A stretch of 64,000 nt of DNA from contig SFEJ01000001.1 of the NCBI GenBank assembly GCA_004558035.1, positions 62,001 to 126,000 of the forward strand, read 5' to 3'. This document shows, piece after piece, positions 8,367-18,298 of the stretch. The notes beneath the pieces are model-generated. The model worked only from the letters and a program-made list of their open reading frames with translations, was not told the DNA's origin and made no database searches. The stretch comes from Opitutia bacterium. GTDB lineage: Bacteria; Verrucomicrobiota; Verrucomicrobiae; Opitutales; UBA953. How positions within the stretch are numbered: position 1 is the stretch's first letter; every line of letters begins with the position of its first letter. A program made the position numbers and the translations under genes.

Positions 8367-8936
8367 ATGCATACACCTGTTCTGAAGAAAATTTACATGG
8401 AGCAAGTCGTTCCCGAGCTGAAGAAGACGCTCAAGATCGACAATCCGCATCAGGTTCCCGCGATCACGAAGGTCGTCATCAACTCGGCGTATTCGTCCGA
8501 CACGGACAAGAACGCGCAGGCGGAAATCCTCAAGGAAATCTCCAAGATCGCCGGTCAGAAGCCCGTCGTGACGCACGCCCGCAAGAGCGTTTCGAACTTC
8601 CGCGTCCGCGAAGGCATGCCGCTCGGCTGCATGGTGACGCTGCGCGGTGACGCCATGTACGAATTCCTGGCGCGCCTCATCTACATCGCGCTTCCGATGA
8701 TCCGCGACTTCCGCGGCGTCTCCAATCGTTTCGACGGCCGCGGGAACTACTCCCTCGGCATCGCCGACCACACGATCTTCCCGGAAACGCAGGGCGACGG
8801 TTCGCAGCGCGCGAACATCGGCATGGACATCTCGATCGTCACGACGGCGAAGACGGACAATGAAGGGCGCGAGCTTCTCCGCCTTCTCGGCATGCCGTTC
8901 CGCAAGTCCGCCCGACAGGTCGCGGCCAACAACTAA
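8367..8936 (+). CDS. rplE: 50S ribosomal protein L5 (uL5)
   Basis: 5S rRNA-binding protein of the central protuberance. 189 residues. Conserved AGQKPVVTHARKSVSNFRVREGMPLG block (residues 60-85) and DFRGVSNRFDGRGNYSLGI. Shine-Dalgarno CAGGAAAG upstream. Standard spc-operon position. Confidence 0.97.
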   Translation: MHTPVLKKIYMEQVVPELKKTLKIDNPHQVPAITKVVINSAYSSDTDKNAQAEILKEISKIAGQKPVVTHARKSVSNFRVREGMPLGCMVTLRGDAMYEFLARLIYIALPMIRDFRGVSNRFDGRGNYSLGIADHTIFPETQGDGSQRANIGMDISIVTTAKTDNEGRELLRLLGMPFRKSARQVAANN

Positions 8937-8954
8937 AACGGGGAACTCTGAACA

Positions 8955-9260
8955 ATGGCAAAAAAATCTTCCATCGAAAAGAATCTGAAGCGTGCGCGCC
9001 TCGTCGCGAAATATGCGGAAAAGCGCGCTTCGCTGAAAGCGATCATCGCGAATCCGGAAACGAGCGACGAGGAATTCTACAAGGCGCAGGTCGCGCTGGA
9101 CAAGCTTCCCCGCAACTCGAGCAAGATCCGCCTCCGCAACCGCTGCAGCATCACGGGTCGCCCGCGCGCCTACATCGGAAAATTCGGCCTTTCCCGCATC
9201 ACCTTCCGCGAGCTCGCCTCGAACGGAAAGATTCCGGGCATCACGAAGGCTTCTTGGTAA
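8955..9260 (+). CDS. rpsN: 30S ribosomal protein S14, zinc-free type (uS14)
   Basis: Head-assembly protein. 101 residues, the long C-minus form: it lacks the CxxC...CxxC zinc knuckle of the short form and has an E. coli-like central region. The RNRCSITGRPRAYIGKFGLSR signature (residues 62-82) is intact. Follows rplE by 18 bases. Confidence 0.96.
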   Translation: MAKKSSIEKNLKRARLVAKYAEKRASLKAIIANPETSDEEFYKAQVALDKLPRNSSKIRLRNRCSITGRPRAYIGKFGLSRITFRELASNGKIPGITKASW

Positions 9261-9293
9261 TTCCATTAACCGCAAACACAGGAAAAATTTAAT

Positions 9294-9689
9294 ATGGCTA
9301 CTCATGATACCTTAGGCGACTTTCTTACGATCATCCGTAACGGAAGCCGCGCAGGTCTGAAAAGCGTTTCCGCCCAGTGGTCCTCGGTCCGCGAAGGCGT
9401 CGCCCGCATCCTCAAGGAATCGGGCTACATCGCGGATTTCGCGAAGACGGAGAAGAACAAGCTTCCCGTTCTCGAAATCACGCTGAAGTACAACGGCAAG
9501 AAGCCGGTCATCACGGAAATCAACCGTATTTCCAAGCCGGGCCGCCGCATCTACACCGGCTACGGCGACATCCCGAAAGTCATCGGCGGCATGGGGATTT
9601 CCGTCCTCACGACCTCCAAGGGCATTCTCAGCGACGCGGAAGCGCGCCAGCAGAAGGTCGGCGGCGAAATCCTCGCTCAGGTCTGGTAA
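9294..9689 (+). CDS. rpsH: 30S ribosomal protein S8 (uS8)
   Basis: Central-domain 16S rRNA protein; in E. coli the translational repressor of the spc operon. 131 residues. Starts MATHDTLGDFLTIIRNG and ends with GGMGISVLTTSKGILSDAEAR, the family C-terminal signature. In standard place. Confidence 0.96.
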   Translation: MATHDTLGDFLTIIRNGSRAGLKSVSAQWSSVREGVARILKESGYIADFAKTEKNKLPVLEITLKYNGKKPVITEINRISKPGRRIYTGYGDIPKVIGGMGISVLTTSKGILSDAEARQQKVGGEILAQVW

Positions 9690-9714
9690 TCATTGAATAC
9701 AAGGAGACACTACA

Positions 9715-10251
9715 ATGAGTCGAATCGGTAAAATCGCCGTTCACATTCCCGCCGGAGTCAAAGTCGCCGTCGACGGCAACACCGTCAGCGTCGAAGGTCC
9801 GAAGGGCAAGCTTTCCCAGAACTTCGCGGACTGCGTCGAAATCAAGGTCGACGGCGGTCTCGTCCACGTCGCGCCCCTGAACGAAACCCGTTTCGCGGGA
9901 GCGATGCACGGCACCGCGCGCGCCATCATCAACAACATGGTCAAGGGCGTCACCGAAGGTTATTCGAAGCAGCTCGAAATCCAGGGCGTCGGCTTCAAGG
10001 CCGCCCTCAGCGGAAGCAAGCTGGACCTTTCCCTCGGTCAGTCGCACCCGATCGTCTACGACGTTCCCGCCGGCATCAAGATCGTCATCACGGACGGCGT
10101 CAAGATCGACGTTTCCGGTCCGGACAAGCGTCTCGTCGGGCAGGTCGCCGCGGACATCAAGGCGTTCAAGCCGGTCGAACCGTACAAGGGCAAGGGCGTC
10201 CGCATCGTGGGCGAATTCGTCCTCCGCAAGGAAGGAAAGAAGACCGCATAA
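9715..10251 (+). CDS. rplF: 50S ribosomal protein L6 (uL6)
   Basis: Stalk-base protein near the sarcin-ricin loop. 178 residues with the two duplicated domains. It starts MSRIGKIAVHIPAGV and has the LGQSHPI and GxxAADIKAFKPVEPYKGKGVR signatures. Shine-Dalgarno AAGGAGA is well spaced. Confidence 0.97.
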   Translation: MSRIGKIAVHIPAGVKVAVDGNTVSVEGPKGKLSQNFADCVEIKVDGGLVHVAPLNETRFAGAMHGTARAIINNMVKGVTEGYSKQLEIQGVGFKAALSGSKLDLSLGQSHPIVYDVPAGIKIVITDGVKIDVSGPDKRLVGQVAADIKAFKPVEPYKGKGVRIVGEFVLRKEGKKTA

Positions 10252-10271
10252 TTCCTAACGTTTTCTGAAAA

Positions 10272-10637
10272 ATGAAAAAGAACGACAGAAAAATCAAACT
10301 TTTGCAACGCCGTCGCTATCGCATCCGCAAGACGGTGGTGGGCACGGCGGAACGTCCGCGCCTGGTTGTGAAATTCACGAATCTTCACATTCACGCTCAG
10401 GTCATCGTCGACGGCGAGGGGCGCACGCTTCTCGGCGGTTCGACGACGCAGAAGGATCTGCGCGCGCAGAAAATTCTTCCGAACGTCGCCGGCGCGAAGG
10501 AATTCGGCAGGATTTTCGGCGAAAAGGCGAAAGCCGCCGGCATCAGCGCGATCGTCTTCGACCGCGCGGGTCGCCGTTATCACGGAACCGTCAAGGCGTT
10601 CGCGGAAGCGCTCCGCGAAGCTGGACTTCAATTCTAA
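10272..10637 (+). CDS. rplR: 50S ribosomal protein L18 (uL18)
   Basis: 5S rRNA-binding protein of the central protuberance. 121 residues. A basic N-terminus (KLLQRRRYRIRKT) is followed by the PRLVVKFTNLHIHAQVI and VFDRAGRRYHGTVKAFAEALREAGL signatures. Follows rplF by 20 bases. Confidence 0.96.
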   Translation: MKKNDRKIKLLQRRRYRIRKTVVGTAERPRLVVKFTNLHIHAQVIVDGEGRTLLGGSTTQKDLRAQKILPNVAGAKEFGRIFGEKAKAAGISAIVFDRAGRRYHGTVKAFAEALREAGLQF

Positions 10638-10646
10638 GGAAACACC

Positions 10647-11261
10647 ATGTCGCAAGAAATTTCTGCTCCTGAAAACGCTGCCGCTCCGGTCGAAACGCCG
10701 GCGACGGAAGCCGCCGCTCCCGTCCGGGAAGCTCCCCGCGGTCGCGGGAACGGTCGCCAGGGCGGCCGCCGCTCCGATCGTCGCGCTCCGCGCCAAGAGG
10801 CGGAAGCGTCCGAATACATGGACAAGGTGGTGCACATCAATCGTTGCGCGAAGGTCGTCAAGGGCGGTCGTCGCTTCAGCTTCGCGGCGCTGGTCGTTTC
10901 CGGCGACGGCAAGGGCAACGTGGGCATCGGCTACGGCAAGGCGAAGGAAGTTCCGGACGCGATCCGCAAAGGCACGGAACGCGCGCACAAGAATCTCGTT
11001 CCCGTCCAGCTCCGCAACAACACGATTCCGCACGAAGTGCTCGGTTCGCACGACGGCGGCGAAGTGCTGCTGCGTCCGGCGGCTCCCGGTACCGGCGTCA
11101 TCGCCGGCGGCGGCGTCCGCGCGGTGCTCGAAGTCGCGGGCGTGAAGGACGTGCTTTCGAAGTCCCTCGGCTCCAACAATCCGGGCGCTCTCGTCAAGGC
11201 CACGCTCGACGGTCTGTGCAAGCTGCGCACGCTCGAGCAGATCCGCGTCGCCCGTTCGTAA
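10647..11261 (+). CDS. rpsE: 30S ribosomal protein S5 (uS5), with N-terminal extension
   Basis: Accuracy-related protein at the mRNA entry. 204 residues against 167 in E. coli. About 50 N-terminal residues are low-complexity (Ala/Pro/Glu, then Arg/Gly-rich). The canonical S5 begins near residue 56 with KVVHINRCAKVVKGGRRFSF and carries GDGKGNVGIGYGKAKEVPDAI. Shine-Dalgarno TAAGGA precedes this ATG, so the extension is probably real. rpmD (L30), normally next, is absent. Confidence 0.95.
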   Translation: MSQEISAPENAAAPVETPATEAAAPVREAPRGRGNGRQGGRRSDRRAPRQEAEASEYMDKVVHINRCAKVVKGGRRFSFAALVVSGDGKGNVGIGYGKAKEVPDAIRKGTERAHKNLVPVQLRNNTIPHEVLGSHDGGEVLLRPAAPGTGVIAGGGVRAVLEVAGVKDVLSKSLGSNNPGALVKATLDGLCKLRTLEQIRVARS

Positions 11262-11292
11262 GCGAAACAACATTCAGCAGGGTTCATAGAAA

Positions 11293-11757
11293 ATGAAACT
11301 TCACACTCTTCCTAAAATCGAAGGCTCGACGCACCGTCACAAACGTCTCGGCTGCGGCATCGGCAGCGGACACGGCAAGACGTCCGGCCGCGGACACAAG
11401 GGCATGAAGGCCCGTTCCGGCGGCGGCGTCCGTCCGGGCTTCGAAGGCGGCCAGATGCCGCTCTACCGCAAGCTCCCGCATCGCGGCTTCCGCAACGTCA
11501 ACCGCGTCGAATTCGCGGTCGTCAACGTCGGTCAGCTCGCGAAGCTCGAAGGCGACGTGATCGACCGCGACGCGATGGTCCGCGCCGGTCTCGTCCGCGC
11601 CAACGAGCTCTTCATCAAGGTGCTCGGCATGGGCGAAATCTCGAAGCCGGTCACGGTTTCCGCTCAGAAGTTCTCCGACTCCGCCAAGGCGAAAATCGAA
11701 GCCGCCGGCGGCAAGGTCGAAGTGCTTTCCTGCACGATCGAAGAAGCCGCCGAGTGA
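11293..11757 (+). CDS. rplO: 50S ribosomal protein L15 (uL15)
   Basis: Late-assembly 23S rRNA protein. 154 residues. Glycine-rich N-terminal half (GIGSGHGKTSGRGHKGMKAR), QMPLYRKLPHRGF, and a C-terminal AGGKVEVL domain. It directly follows rpsE with a 31-base gap and precedes secY. Confidence 0.96.
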   Translation: MKLHTLPKIEGSTHRHKRLGCGIGSGHGKTSGRGHKGMKARSGGGVRPGFEGGQMPLYRKLPHRGFRNVNRVEFAVVNVGQLAKLEGDVIDRDAMVRAGLVRANELFIKVLGMGEISKPVTVSAQKFSDSAKAKIEAAGGKVEVLSCTIEEAAE

Positions 11758-11787
11758 TTCGGCGGCACTTAAAGCCAAAGCCCGCGA

Positions 11788-13338
<1,551 letters not shown>

Positions 13339-13358
13339 GATTTCAGTTCTTTCCCAAA

Positions 13359-14123
13359 ATGAAAATCGTTCCGCTTTCCCGAGAAGAGCTCGGTCCGATG
13401 CGCGAGGCCTGCAAAGTCGCCGCGCAGGTGCTGGACCGCACGGCCCGTTTCGTGGAAGCCGGAGTGACGACTTACGAAATCGACCGCTTCGCCCACAAGG
13501 TGATGGAAGAGCTCGGCGCCGAAAGCACCAGTTACAACTACACCTGCGGAGGCGTTCCGTTCCCGGGCTACATCTGCGTCTCCGTCAACGAGGAGGTCAT
13601 CCACGGAATCGGCACCATGCGGCGCACGATTCGTCCCGGCGACATCGTTTCGCTCGACGTGGTCACGCGCTACAAGGGCTTCGTCGGCGACAACACGCGC
13701 ACGGTCTTCGTCGAACCCGTAGCGGAACCGGTCCGCAGGCTCTGCGAGGTCACCGAGGGCGCGCTTTACGCCGGCATCGCCGCCGCGCGCCGCGGCAACC
13801 GCGTCGGCGACATCTCGCACGCGATCGAGCAGTTCGTCCGCCCGCACGGCTACGGCATCGTGCACGAATACACGGGGCACGGCGTCGGTCGCTCCATGCA
13901 CGAGGAGCCGCAGGTCCCGAATTACGGCAAGCCGCACAAGGGCGAAAAACTCCGCCCCGGCATGACGCTCGCGATCGAGCCCATGATCTGCATGGGGTCC
14001 CGCTACGTGGACGTCGCCGACGACGGCTGGACGGTGGTCACCCGCGACGGCAAGCCCGCCGCTCACTACGAGCATACGATTCTCATCACGGAGGACGAGC
14101 CGGAGATTCTCACGAAGCTCTGA
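13359..14123 (+). CDS. map: Type I methionine aminopeptidase
   Basis: Removes N-terminal Met from nascent proteins; dinuclear metal enzyme. 254 residues. The ligands are present in order: Asp in SLDVVTRY, Asp in GDNTRT, His in GHGVGRSMHEEP, Glu in AIEPM and Glu in HYEHTIL. The frame extends upstream into secY, but the ATG at 13359 gives the family-typical start, 20 bases after the secY stop. Neither infA nor rpmJ follows before rpsM. Confidence 0.95.
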   Translation: MKIVPLSREELGPMREACKVAAQVLDRTARFVEAGVTTYEIDRFAHKVMEELGAESTSYNYTCGGVPFPGYICVSVNEEVIHGIGTMRRTIRPGDIVSLDVVTRYKGFVGDNTRTVFVEPVAEPVRRLCEVTEGALYAGIAAARRGNRVGDISHAIEQFVRPHGYGIVHEYTGHGVGRSMHEEPQVPNYGKPHKGEKLRPGMTLAIEPMICMGSRYVDVADDGWTVVTRDGKPAAHYEHTILITEDEPEILTKL

Positions 14124-14217
14124 GCACTTTCCGAAAAATTTTCTTTTCAAACGCGAGAAGTTTTGACATCCTTACAAACTTTTCCCTTTCCAAACAAACG
14201 ATAATACATAACAGAAC

Positions 14218-14589
14218 ATGCCACGCTTACTTGGTGTAGACATTCCGAACAACAAACGCGTCGAATTCGCGTTGCGCTATATCTACGGCATCGGGCCGAC
14301 CCGCGCCACGGAAATCGTGAACGCGCTCGGCATCGATCCCGCGCTCCGCTCCGACAAGCTCACGGAAGAACAGCTCAACAAAATCGTCAACTATATTGTT
14401 GAACGAGGCTACAAATGCGAAGGCGACCTTCGCCGCGAAATCAGCGGGAACGTCAAGCGCTTGCAGTCCATCAAATCCTATCGCGGTCTGCGCCACTTCC
14501 GCGGTCTTCCCGTGCGCGGTCAGCGCACGAAGACGAACGCCCGCACCCGCAAGGGCGCGCGCAAGACGGTCGGCGTCGTTTCCAAATAA
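14218..14589 (+). CDS. rpsM: 30S ribosomal protein S13 (uS13)
   Basis: Head protein bridging to L5 and contacting P-site tRNA. 123 residues. Starts MPRLLGVDIPNNKRVEFALRYIYGIG, has the HhH region and the RGLRHFRGLPVRGQRTKTNARTRKG C-terminal signature. First gene of the alpha operon here. The 94-base AT-rich gap before it is the likely promoter region, although no good -35/-10 pair stands out. Confidence 0.97.
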   Translation: MPRLLGVDIPNNKRVEFALRYIYGIGPTRATEIVNALGIDPALRSDKLTEEQLNKIVNYIVERGYKCEGDLRREISGNVKRLQSIKSYRGLRHFRGLPVRGQRTKTNARTRKGARKTVGVVSK

Positions 14590-14610
14590 TCCACGAGAAA
14601 GTTCCTTTCA

Positions 14611-15093
14611 ATGAGTCAAGAAGAAATCAAGAAAGAAGCCGCTCCCGCAACGCCCGAAAAGCCCGAAAAGAAGGAAATCACGGCCAAGGATCTCCTCGCC
14701 GAAGGCTTGGAGGAAATCAAGGTTCGCCGCGCCAAGGGCTCGAAGAACATCACGACGGGCGTCTGCAACGTTCTCGCGACCTTCAACAACACCAAGATCA
14801 CGTTCTGCGACACGAACGGGAACGTCATCTCCCGCTCTTCGTCCGGTCAGTGCAACTTCCGCGGTTCCCGCAAATCCACGGCGTTCGCCGCGCAGGTCGT
14901 CTGCCAGGACGCCGCCCGCGTCGCCATGTCGCACGGCCTCAAGGACGTCATCGTCAAGGTCCGCGGTCCGGGAATGGGGCGCGACTCCGCCGTCCGCGCG
15001 CTCCAGTCGCTCGGCCTGAACGTGCTCTCCATCACGGACGTGACGCCGGTTCCGCACAACGGATGCCGCCCGCCCAAGCGCCGTCGCGTCTGA
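14611..15093 (+). CDS. rpsK: 30S ribosomal protein S11 (uS11), with N-terminal extension
   Basis: Platform protein near the E site. 160 residues against about 129 in E. coli; the first 35 are Glu/Lys/Pro/Ala-rich. The S11 core begins around GSKNITTGVCNVLATFNNT and ends with PHNGCRPPKRRRV. Followed by 129 non-coding bases with two hairpins before rpsD. Confidence 0.95.
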   Translation: MSQEEIKKEAAPATPEKPEKKEITAKDLLAEGLEEIKVRRAKGSKNITTGVCNVLATFNNTKITFCDTNGNVISRSSSGQCNFRGSRKSTAFAAQVVCQDAARVAMSHGLKDVIVKVRGPGMGRDSAVRALQSLGLNVLSITDVTPVPHNGCRPPKRRRV

Positions 15094-15222
15094 TCGGCGT
15101 TCCCGTTTTCGGTCGTCGGTCGTCGATTCGCTTCGGCGCCGCCGACCGTTTTTCAACATCTTTTTTCCTGTCCGGCAATGGCAACCCGGGCAGCAGACTA
15201 AGCCGCCAAACCATAGATTAAA
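15094..15222 (+). promoter_or_regulatory. Attenuator-like leader between rpsK and rpsD (candidate)
   Basis: Two structures lie in this gap. CGGTCGTCGG (15110-15119) pairs with CCGCCGACCG (15139-15148) with one mismatch and is followed by five T, so it resembles an intrinsic terminator. Then CTGTCCGG (15168-15175) pairs with CCGGGCAG (15186-15193) through a ten-base loop just upstream of rpsD. Since alpha-operon genes continue downstream, partial termination or an S4-type control site is plausible. This is inference from folding by eye. Confidence 0.4.
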
Positions 15223-15831
15223 ATGTCACGATACACAGGACCCACCAGCAAGTTAAATCGCCGCTTCGGTCAGAACATTCTTCCGACCTGCAAGGCTGAG
15301 GAACGCAAGCCGTATCCTCCGGGAGTTCACGGCCCGACGCTCCGTCGCAAGGCTTCAGAATACTCCGTCGGCCTGAACGAAAAGCAGAAGCTCCGTTTCA
15401 TGTACGGCCTCGGCGAAAAGCAGTTCCGCCTCACCTACGCCCGCGCGAAGCGCATGGGCGGCGTCGTCGGCGAAAACTTCCTCACGCTCCTCGAAATGCG
15501 CCTCGACAGCGTCGTTTACCTGCTGGGCTTTGCGAACACGCGCCGCGCCGCCCGCCAGCTCGTCGGTCACGGCCACATCTGCGTCAACGGACACAAGGTC
15601 GACATTCCCAGCTTCTGCTGCAGCGTCGGCGACAAGATTGAAGTCCGCAACCGCACTTCCTCCAAACAGCTCGCGACCCGCGGCGTCGAAGAAAACCAGA
15701 CGCGTCCGGTTCCGGCTTGGCTCACCCTCACGGCGGGAACGCTCGAGGGCACGGTCGACCGCAAGCCCACCCGCGAGGAAATGGCGCAGGACATCAACGT
15801 TCAGCTCATCGTTGAATTCTACAGCCGTTAA
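15223..15831 (+). CDS. rpsD: 30S ribosomal protein S4 (uS4)
   Basis: Primary 16S rRNA-binding protein and, in E. coli, alpha-operon repressor. 202 residues. Starts MSRYTGPTSKLNRRFGQNI; the S4 RNA-binding domain LEMRLDSVVYLLGFANTRRAARQLVGHGHI is intact. No zinc cysteines at the N-terminus. Preceded by a structured gap. Confidence 0.97.
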   Translation: MSRYTGPTSKLNRRFGQNILPTCKAEERKPYPPGVHGPTLRRKASEYSVGLNEKQKLRFMYGLGEKQFRLTYARAKRMGGVVGENFLTLLEMRLDSVVYLLGFANTRRAARQLVGHGHICVNGHKVDIPSFCCSVGDKIEVRNRTSSKQLATRGVEENQTRPVPAWLTLTAGTLEGTVDRKPTREEMAQDINVQLIVEFYSR

Positions 15832-15857
15832 TCCGTCAAAATTAGGAGATACCGAAT

Positions 15858-16994
15858 ATGCCGAAACGTCTTGGGAAATTTGAACTGCCGAAACATCTCA
15901 AAAAAGATGAAACGGTATCGACTGATACTTACGCGAAATTCATTGCGGAACCGTTCGAAACCGGCTACGGACAGACGATGGGCAACGCCCTTCGCCGCGT
16001 CCTCCTCAGCTCCATCGAAGGCGCCGCGATCTGCTCCGTCAAAATCGACGGCGTGGATCATGAATTCCAGTCCATCGACGACGTCGTCGAAGACGTCACG
16101 GATGTCGTCCTCAATCTCAAGAAGGTCATCATCCGCGCCCACAAAAACGACGTGTTCAACGTTCTCATCGACGTTGACCGCGAGGGCGTCGTCACCGCGA
16201 AAGACATTCAGCTCGTTTCCGACCTCGAAGTCGTGAACCCGGAACAGGTCATCTGCACGATCAACAAGAAACGCCGTCTGCGCATGGAGCTCACCATCCG
16301 CGTCGGCCGCTCCTGGTGCCCGGCGGAAGGCAACAAGACTCCGGACCAGCCGATCGGCGTCATCGCTATCGACTCGCTCTTCAGCCCGGTTCGCCTCGTC
16401 CGCTACAGCGTCGAGAACACGCGCGTCGGCCAGATGACCGATTACGACAAGCTTGTGCTCGAAATCTGGACGGACGGCCGCACGACTCCGGACGAAGCCC
16501 TCAAGGACGCGGCGGCGATTCTCCGCCACCACCTCGACGTCTTCGACTCCGTCTCCGACGAAAAGATCGAGTTCGCGACCGAAGGCAAGGAAGTCAGCGA
16601 AGAGCAGAACCGCCTCCGCAAGCTTCTCAACATGAGCGTCAACGAAATCGAACTCTCGGTTCGTGCCGCCAACTGCCTCAACAACGCGAACATCACGACC
16701 GTCGGCGAGCTCGCGCTCAAGTCGGAAGCGGAAATGCTCAAATACCGCAACTTCGGCAAGAAATCGCTCAACGAAATCAAAGCCAAGCTCGAACAGCTCG
16801 GTCTTTCGCTCGGCATGAAGCTCGACGAACGCCTCATCGACCGCGACATCATCGCCGCGCATCACAAGGCGCTCGCGGACATGCGCGCTTCCGGCGCGCT
16901 GCCCGAAATCTCCGACGACGAAGAAGAAGCCGGAGAAGAGTACGCGACCGAGGACGCCGGCCCCACCGTGGACGGCGACGAAGGCGAAGAGTAA
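15858..16994 (+). CDS. rpoA: RNA polymerase subunit alpha, with acidic C-terminal tail
   Basis: Scaffold of RNA polymerase. 378 residues against 329 in E. coli. The N-terminal dimerisation domain (GNALRRVLLSSIEGAAI) and the C-terminal HhH domain with the UP-element and activator surface (VRAANCLNNANI, LKYRNFGKKSLNEI) are complete. The last 30 residues are strongly acidic (Asp/Glu-rich), an addition beyond the normal end. Shine-Dalgarno AGGAGA present. Confidence 0.97.
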   Translation: MPKRLGKFELPKHLKKDETVSTDTYAKFIAEPFETGYGQTMGNALRRVLLSSIEGAAICSVKIDGVDHEFQSIDDVVEDVTDVVLNLKKVIIRAHKNDVFNVLIDVDREGVVTAKDIQLVSDLEVVNPEQVICTINKKRRLRMELTIRVGRSWCPAEGNKTPDQPIGVIAIDSLFSPVRLVRYSVENTRVGQMTDYDKLVLEIWTDGRTTPDEALKDAAAILRHHLDVFDSVSDEKIEFATEGKEVSEEQNRLRKLLNMSVNEIELSVRAANCLNNANITTVGELALKSEAEMLKYRNFGKKSLNEIKAKLEQLGLSLGMKLDERLIDRDIIAAHHKALADMRASGALPEISDDEEEAGEEYATEDAGPTVDGDEGEE

Positions 16995-17029
16995 TCCACC
17001 AACCAATAAAATCGGAAATTTAAAACATC

Positions 17030-17521
17030 ATGCGTCACTGCAAACACCGTTATCAACTCGGCGTTAAAAAAGAACACCGTCAGGCCCTCATGGCGTCTCT
17101 GGCGGGAGCGCTTTTCCTCCACAACCGCATCCAAACGACGCTCGCCAAGGCAAAGGCTCTCCGCCCGTTCGCGGAAAAGATTGTCACGCTTGCGAAGAAG
17201 GCTGCCCAAACCGACGACAAGGTGAAGAAGCTTCACTACTACCGTCTCGCGCTCGCGAAGGTGCGCCAGGAAGAACCCGTCGCCGTGCTTTTCAATAAGC
17301 GCGCGCAGGAATTCCTGAACCGCAACGGCGGCTACACCCGCATCTACAAGCTCGCGATTCCGCGCGTCGGCGACGCCACCCCGATGGCTCTCATCGAGCT
17401 CATCGCCGCGGACGACGAAGGCCACAAGAAGGCTCCCAAGAAGGCGCCCGCCAAGAAGGCCGAAAAGCCCGCCGAGGAAGCTCCCGCGGAAGCGGCTCCC
17501 GCTCCCGCCGCCGCCGAATAA
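17030..17521 (+). CDS. rplQ: 50S ribosomal protein L17 (bL17), with Ala/Lys/Pro tail
   Basis: Large-subunit protein near the tunnel exit. 163 residues. Core starts MRHCKHRYQLGVKKEHRQAL with the LFLHNRIQTTLAKAKALRPFAEK signature. The final 40 residues are an Ala/Lys/Pro/Glu tail absent from E. coli L17. Last gene of the ribosomal cluster, followed by a strong terminator. Confidence 0.96.
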   Translation: MRHCKHRYQLGVKKEHRQALMASLAGALFLHNRIQTTLAKAKALRPFAEKIVTLAKKAAQTDDKVKKLHYYRLALAKVRQEEPVAVLFNKRAQEFLNRNGGYTRIYKLAIPRVGDATPMALIELIAADDEGHKKAPKKAPAKKAEKPAEEAPAEAAPAPAAAE

Positions 17522-17554
17522 GACGTCTCGTCCGACGTTTTGAACGCGAAGAAG

Positions 17555-17593
17555 AACGTTCCCGCCGATTTCCCGGCGGGAACGTTTTTTTTT
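17555..17593 (+). terminator. Intrinsic terminator of the alpha operon
   Basis: AACGTTCCCGCC (17555-17566) and GGCGGGAACGTT (17575-17586) form a perfect 12-pair stem with an 8-base loop, followed by a run of T. The arms contain the window-wide GCGGGAACG motif as an inverted pair. Confidence 0.9.
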
Positions 17594-17767
17594 GCGCGCG
17601 GCGCCGCGAAGGGCGAGGTGATGAAGCCGGTCGCGTTTCGCTTCGCGAAGAGATCTTCCGAACTTTTTTCGGCGAAAGCCGAACTCGCGGAAGCTCCATG
17701 ACCATAATGACTTCATCGCCTCGTCATCTTCCGCGAAGCGTTCCCGCGCGTGCGCCGTCTTAAAGGT

Positions 17768-17796
17768 TTGACGGATTTTCGTCTCCGTGCTGAAAT
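17768..17796 (+). promoter_or_regulatory. Sigma70-type promoter of the HPr gene
   Basis: TTGACG (17768-17773), a 17-base spacer, then TGAAAT (17791-17796). The predicted start near 17803 gives a leader of about 16 bases before the ATG at 17819 and rules out the earlier in-frame ATG at 17795. The bases 17594-17767 upstream hold no gene I can support. Confidence 0.55.
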
Positions 17797-17818
17797 GTAC
17801 GAACCTCTCAGAAAATTT

Positions 17819-18118
17819 ATGTCAGATTCCTCACCGAATTCTTTCACCCGAGAACTTGTCGTTCAGAACAAGATGGGCGTTCACGCGCGTCCAGCGGCGA
17901 TGATCGTCCGCATCGCGAACAAATATCCGAACGTCCAGCTCGACGTCGCGAAGGACGACGAGCGCGTCAACGGGAAGAGCATCATGGGTCTGATGATGCT
18001 CGCCGCCGGCAACGGCTCGAAGCTGGCGTTCGAGGCGAGCGGCGACGACGAAGCCGCCGCCAGACGTCTGCTCGACGAGCTCGAGGCGCTTTTCGCGCGC
18101 CGCTTCGACGAAGTCTGA
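17819..18118 (+). CDS. ptsH: HPr family phosphocarrier protein
   Basis: Phosphocarrier of the sugar phosphotransferase relay, or regulator where PTS is incomplete. 99 residues. The active-site His is H22 in GVHARPAAM, and a regulatory-type Ser is S54 in NGKSIMGLMML, both in family position. The start at 17819 is chosen because the promoter at 17768-17796 overlaps earlier ATGs. The gene is alone between two terminators. No EI or EII genes lie in the window, so a catabolite-control role (HPr/Crh-like) is equally possible. Confidence 0.9.
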   Translation: MSDSSPNSFTRELVVQNKMGVHARPAAMIVRIANKYPNVQLDVAKDDERVNGKSIMGLMMLAAGNGSKLAFEASGDDEAAARRLLDELEALFARRFDEV

Positions 18119-18142
18119 GCCTTTTTCTCCGTCCGCTTTTTG

Positions 18143-18176
18143 CGTTCCCGCGCTCGTTTTCGCGGGAACGTTTTTT
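18143..18176 (+). terminator. Intrinsic terminator after the HPr gene
   Basis: CGTTCCCGCG (18143-18152) pairs with CGCGGGAACG (18161-18170), 10 perfect pairs with an 8-base loop, followed by TTTTTT. Again an inverted pair of the GCGGGAACG motif. Confidence 0.9.
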
Positions 18177-18298
18177 GTTTTCCCGAGCCGCGTTTTTCCT
18201 TGCGGCGCGCTCCCGAAAAGAGTTTCATTTCGAGCATAACGGCGAAGACGCATTTTCGCCTCCACCCCCTTTTGCAAAAGAACCCAATCATTATCATC

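Noticed and set aside
14163..14205. TTGACA at 14163-14168 as the rpsM promoter with GATAAT at 14200-14205
   Set aside because: The spacer is 31 bases; no acceptable -10 lies 15-19 bases downstream of TTGACA. The AT-rich gap may still hold a promoter.
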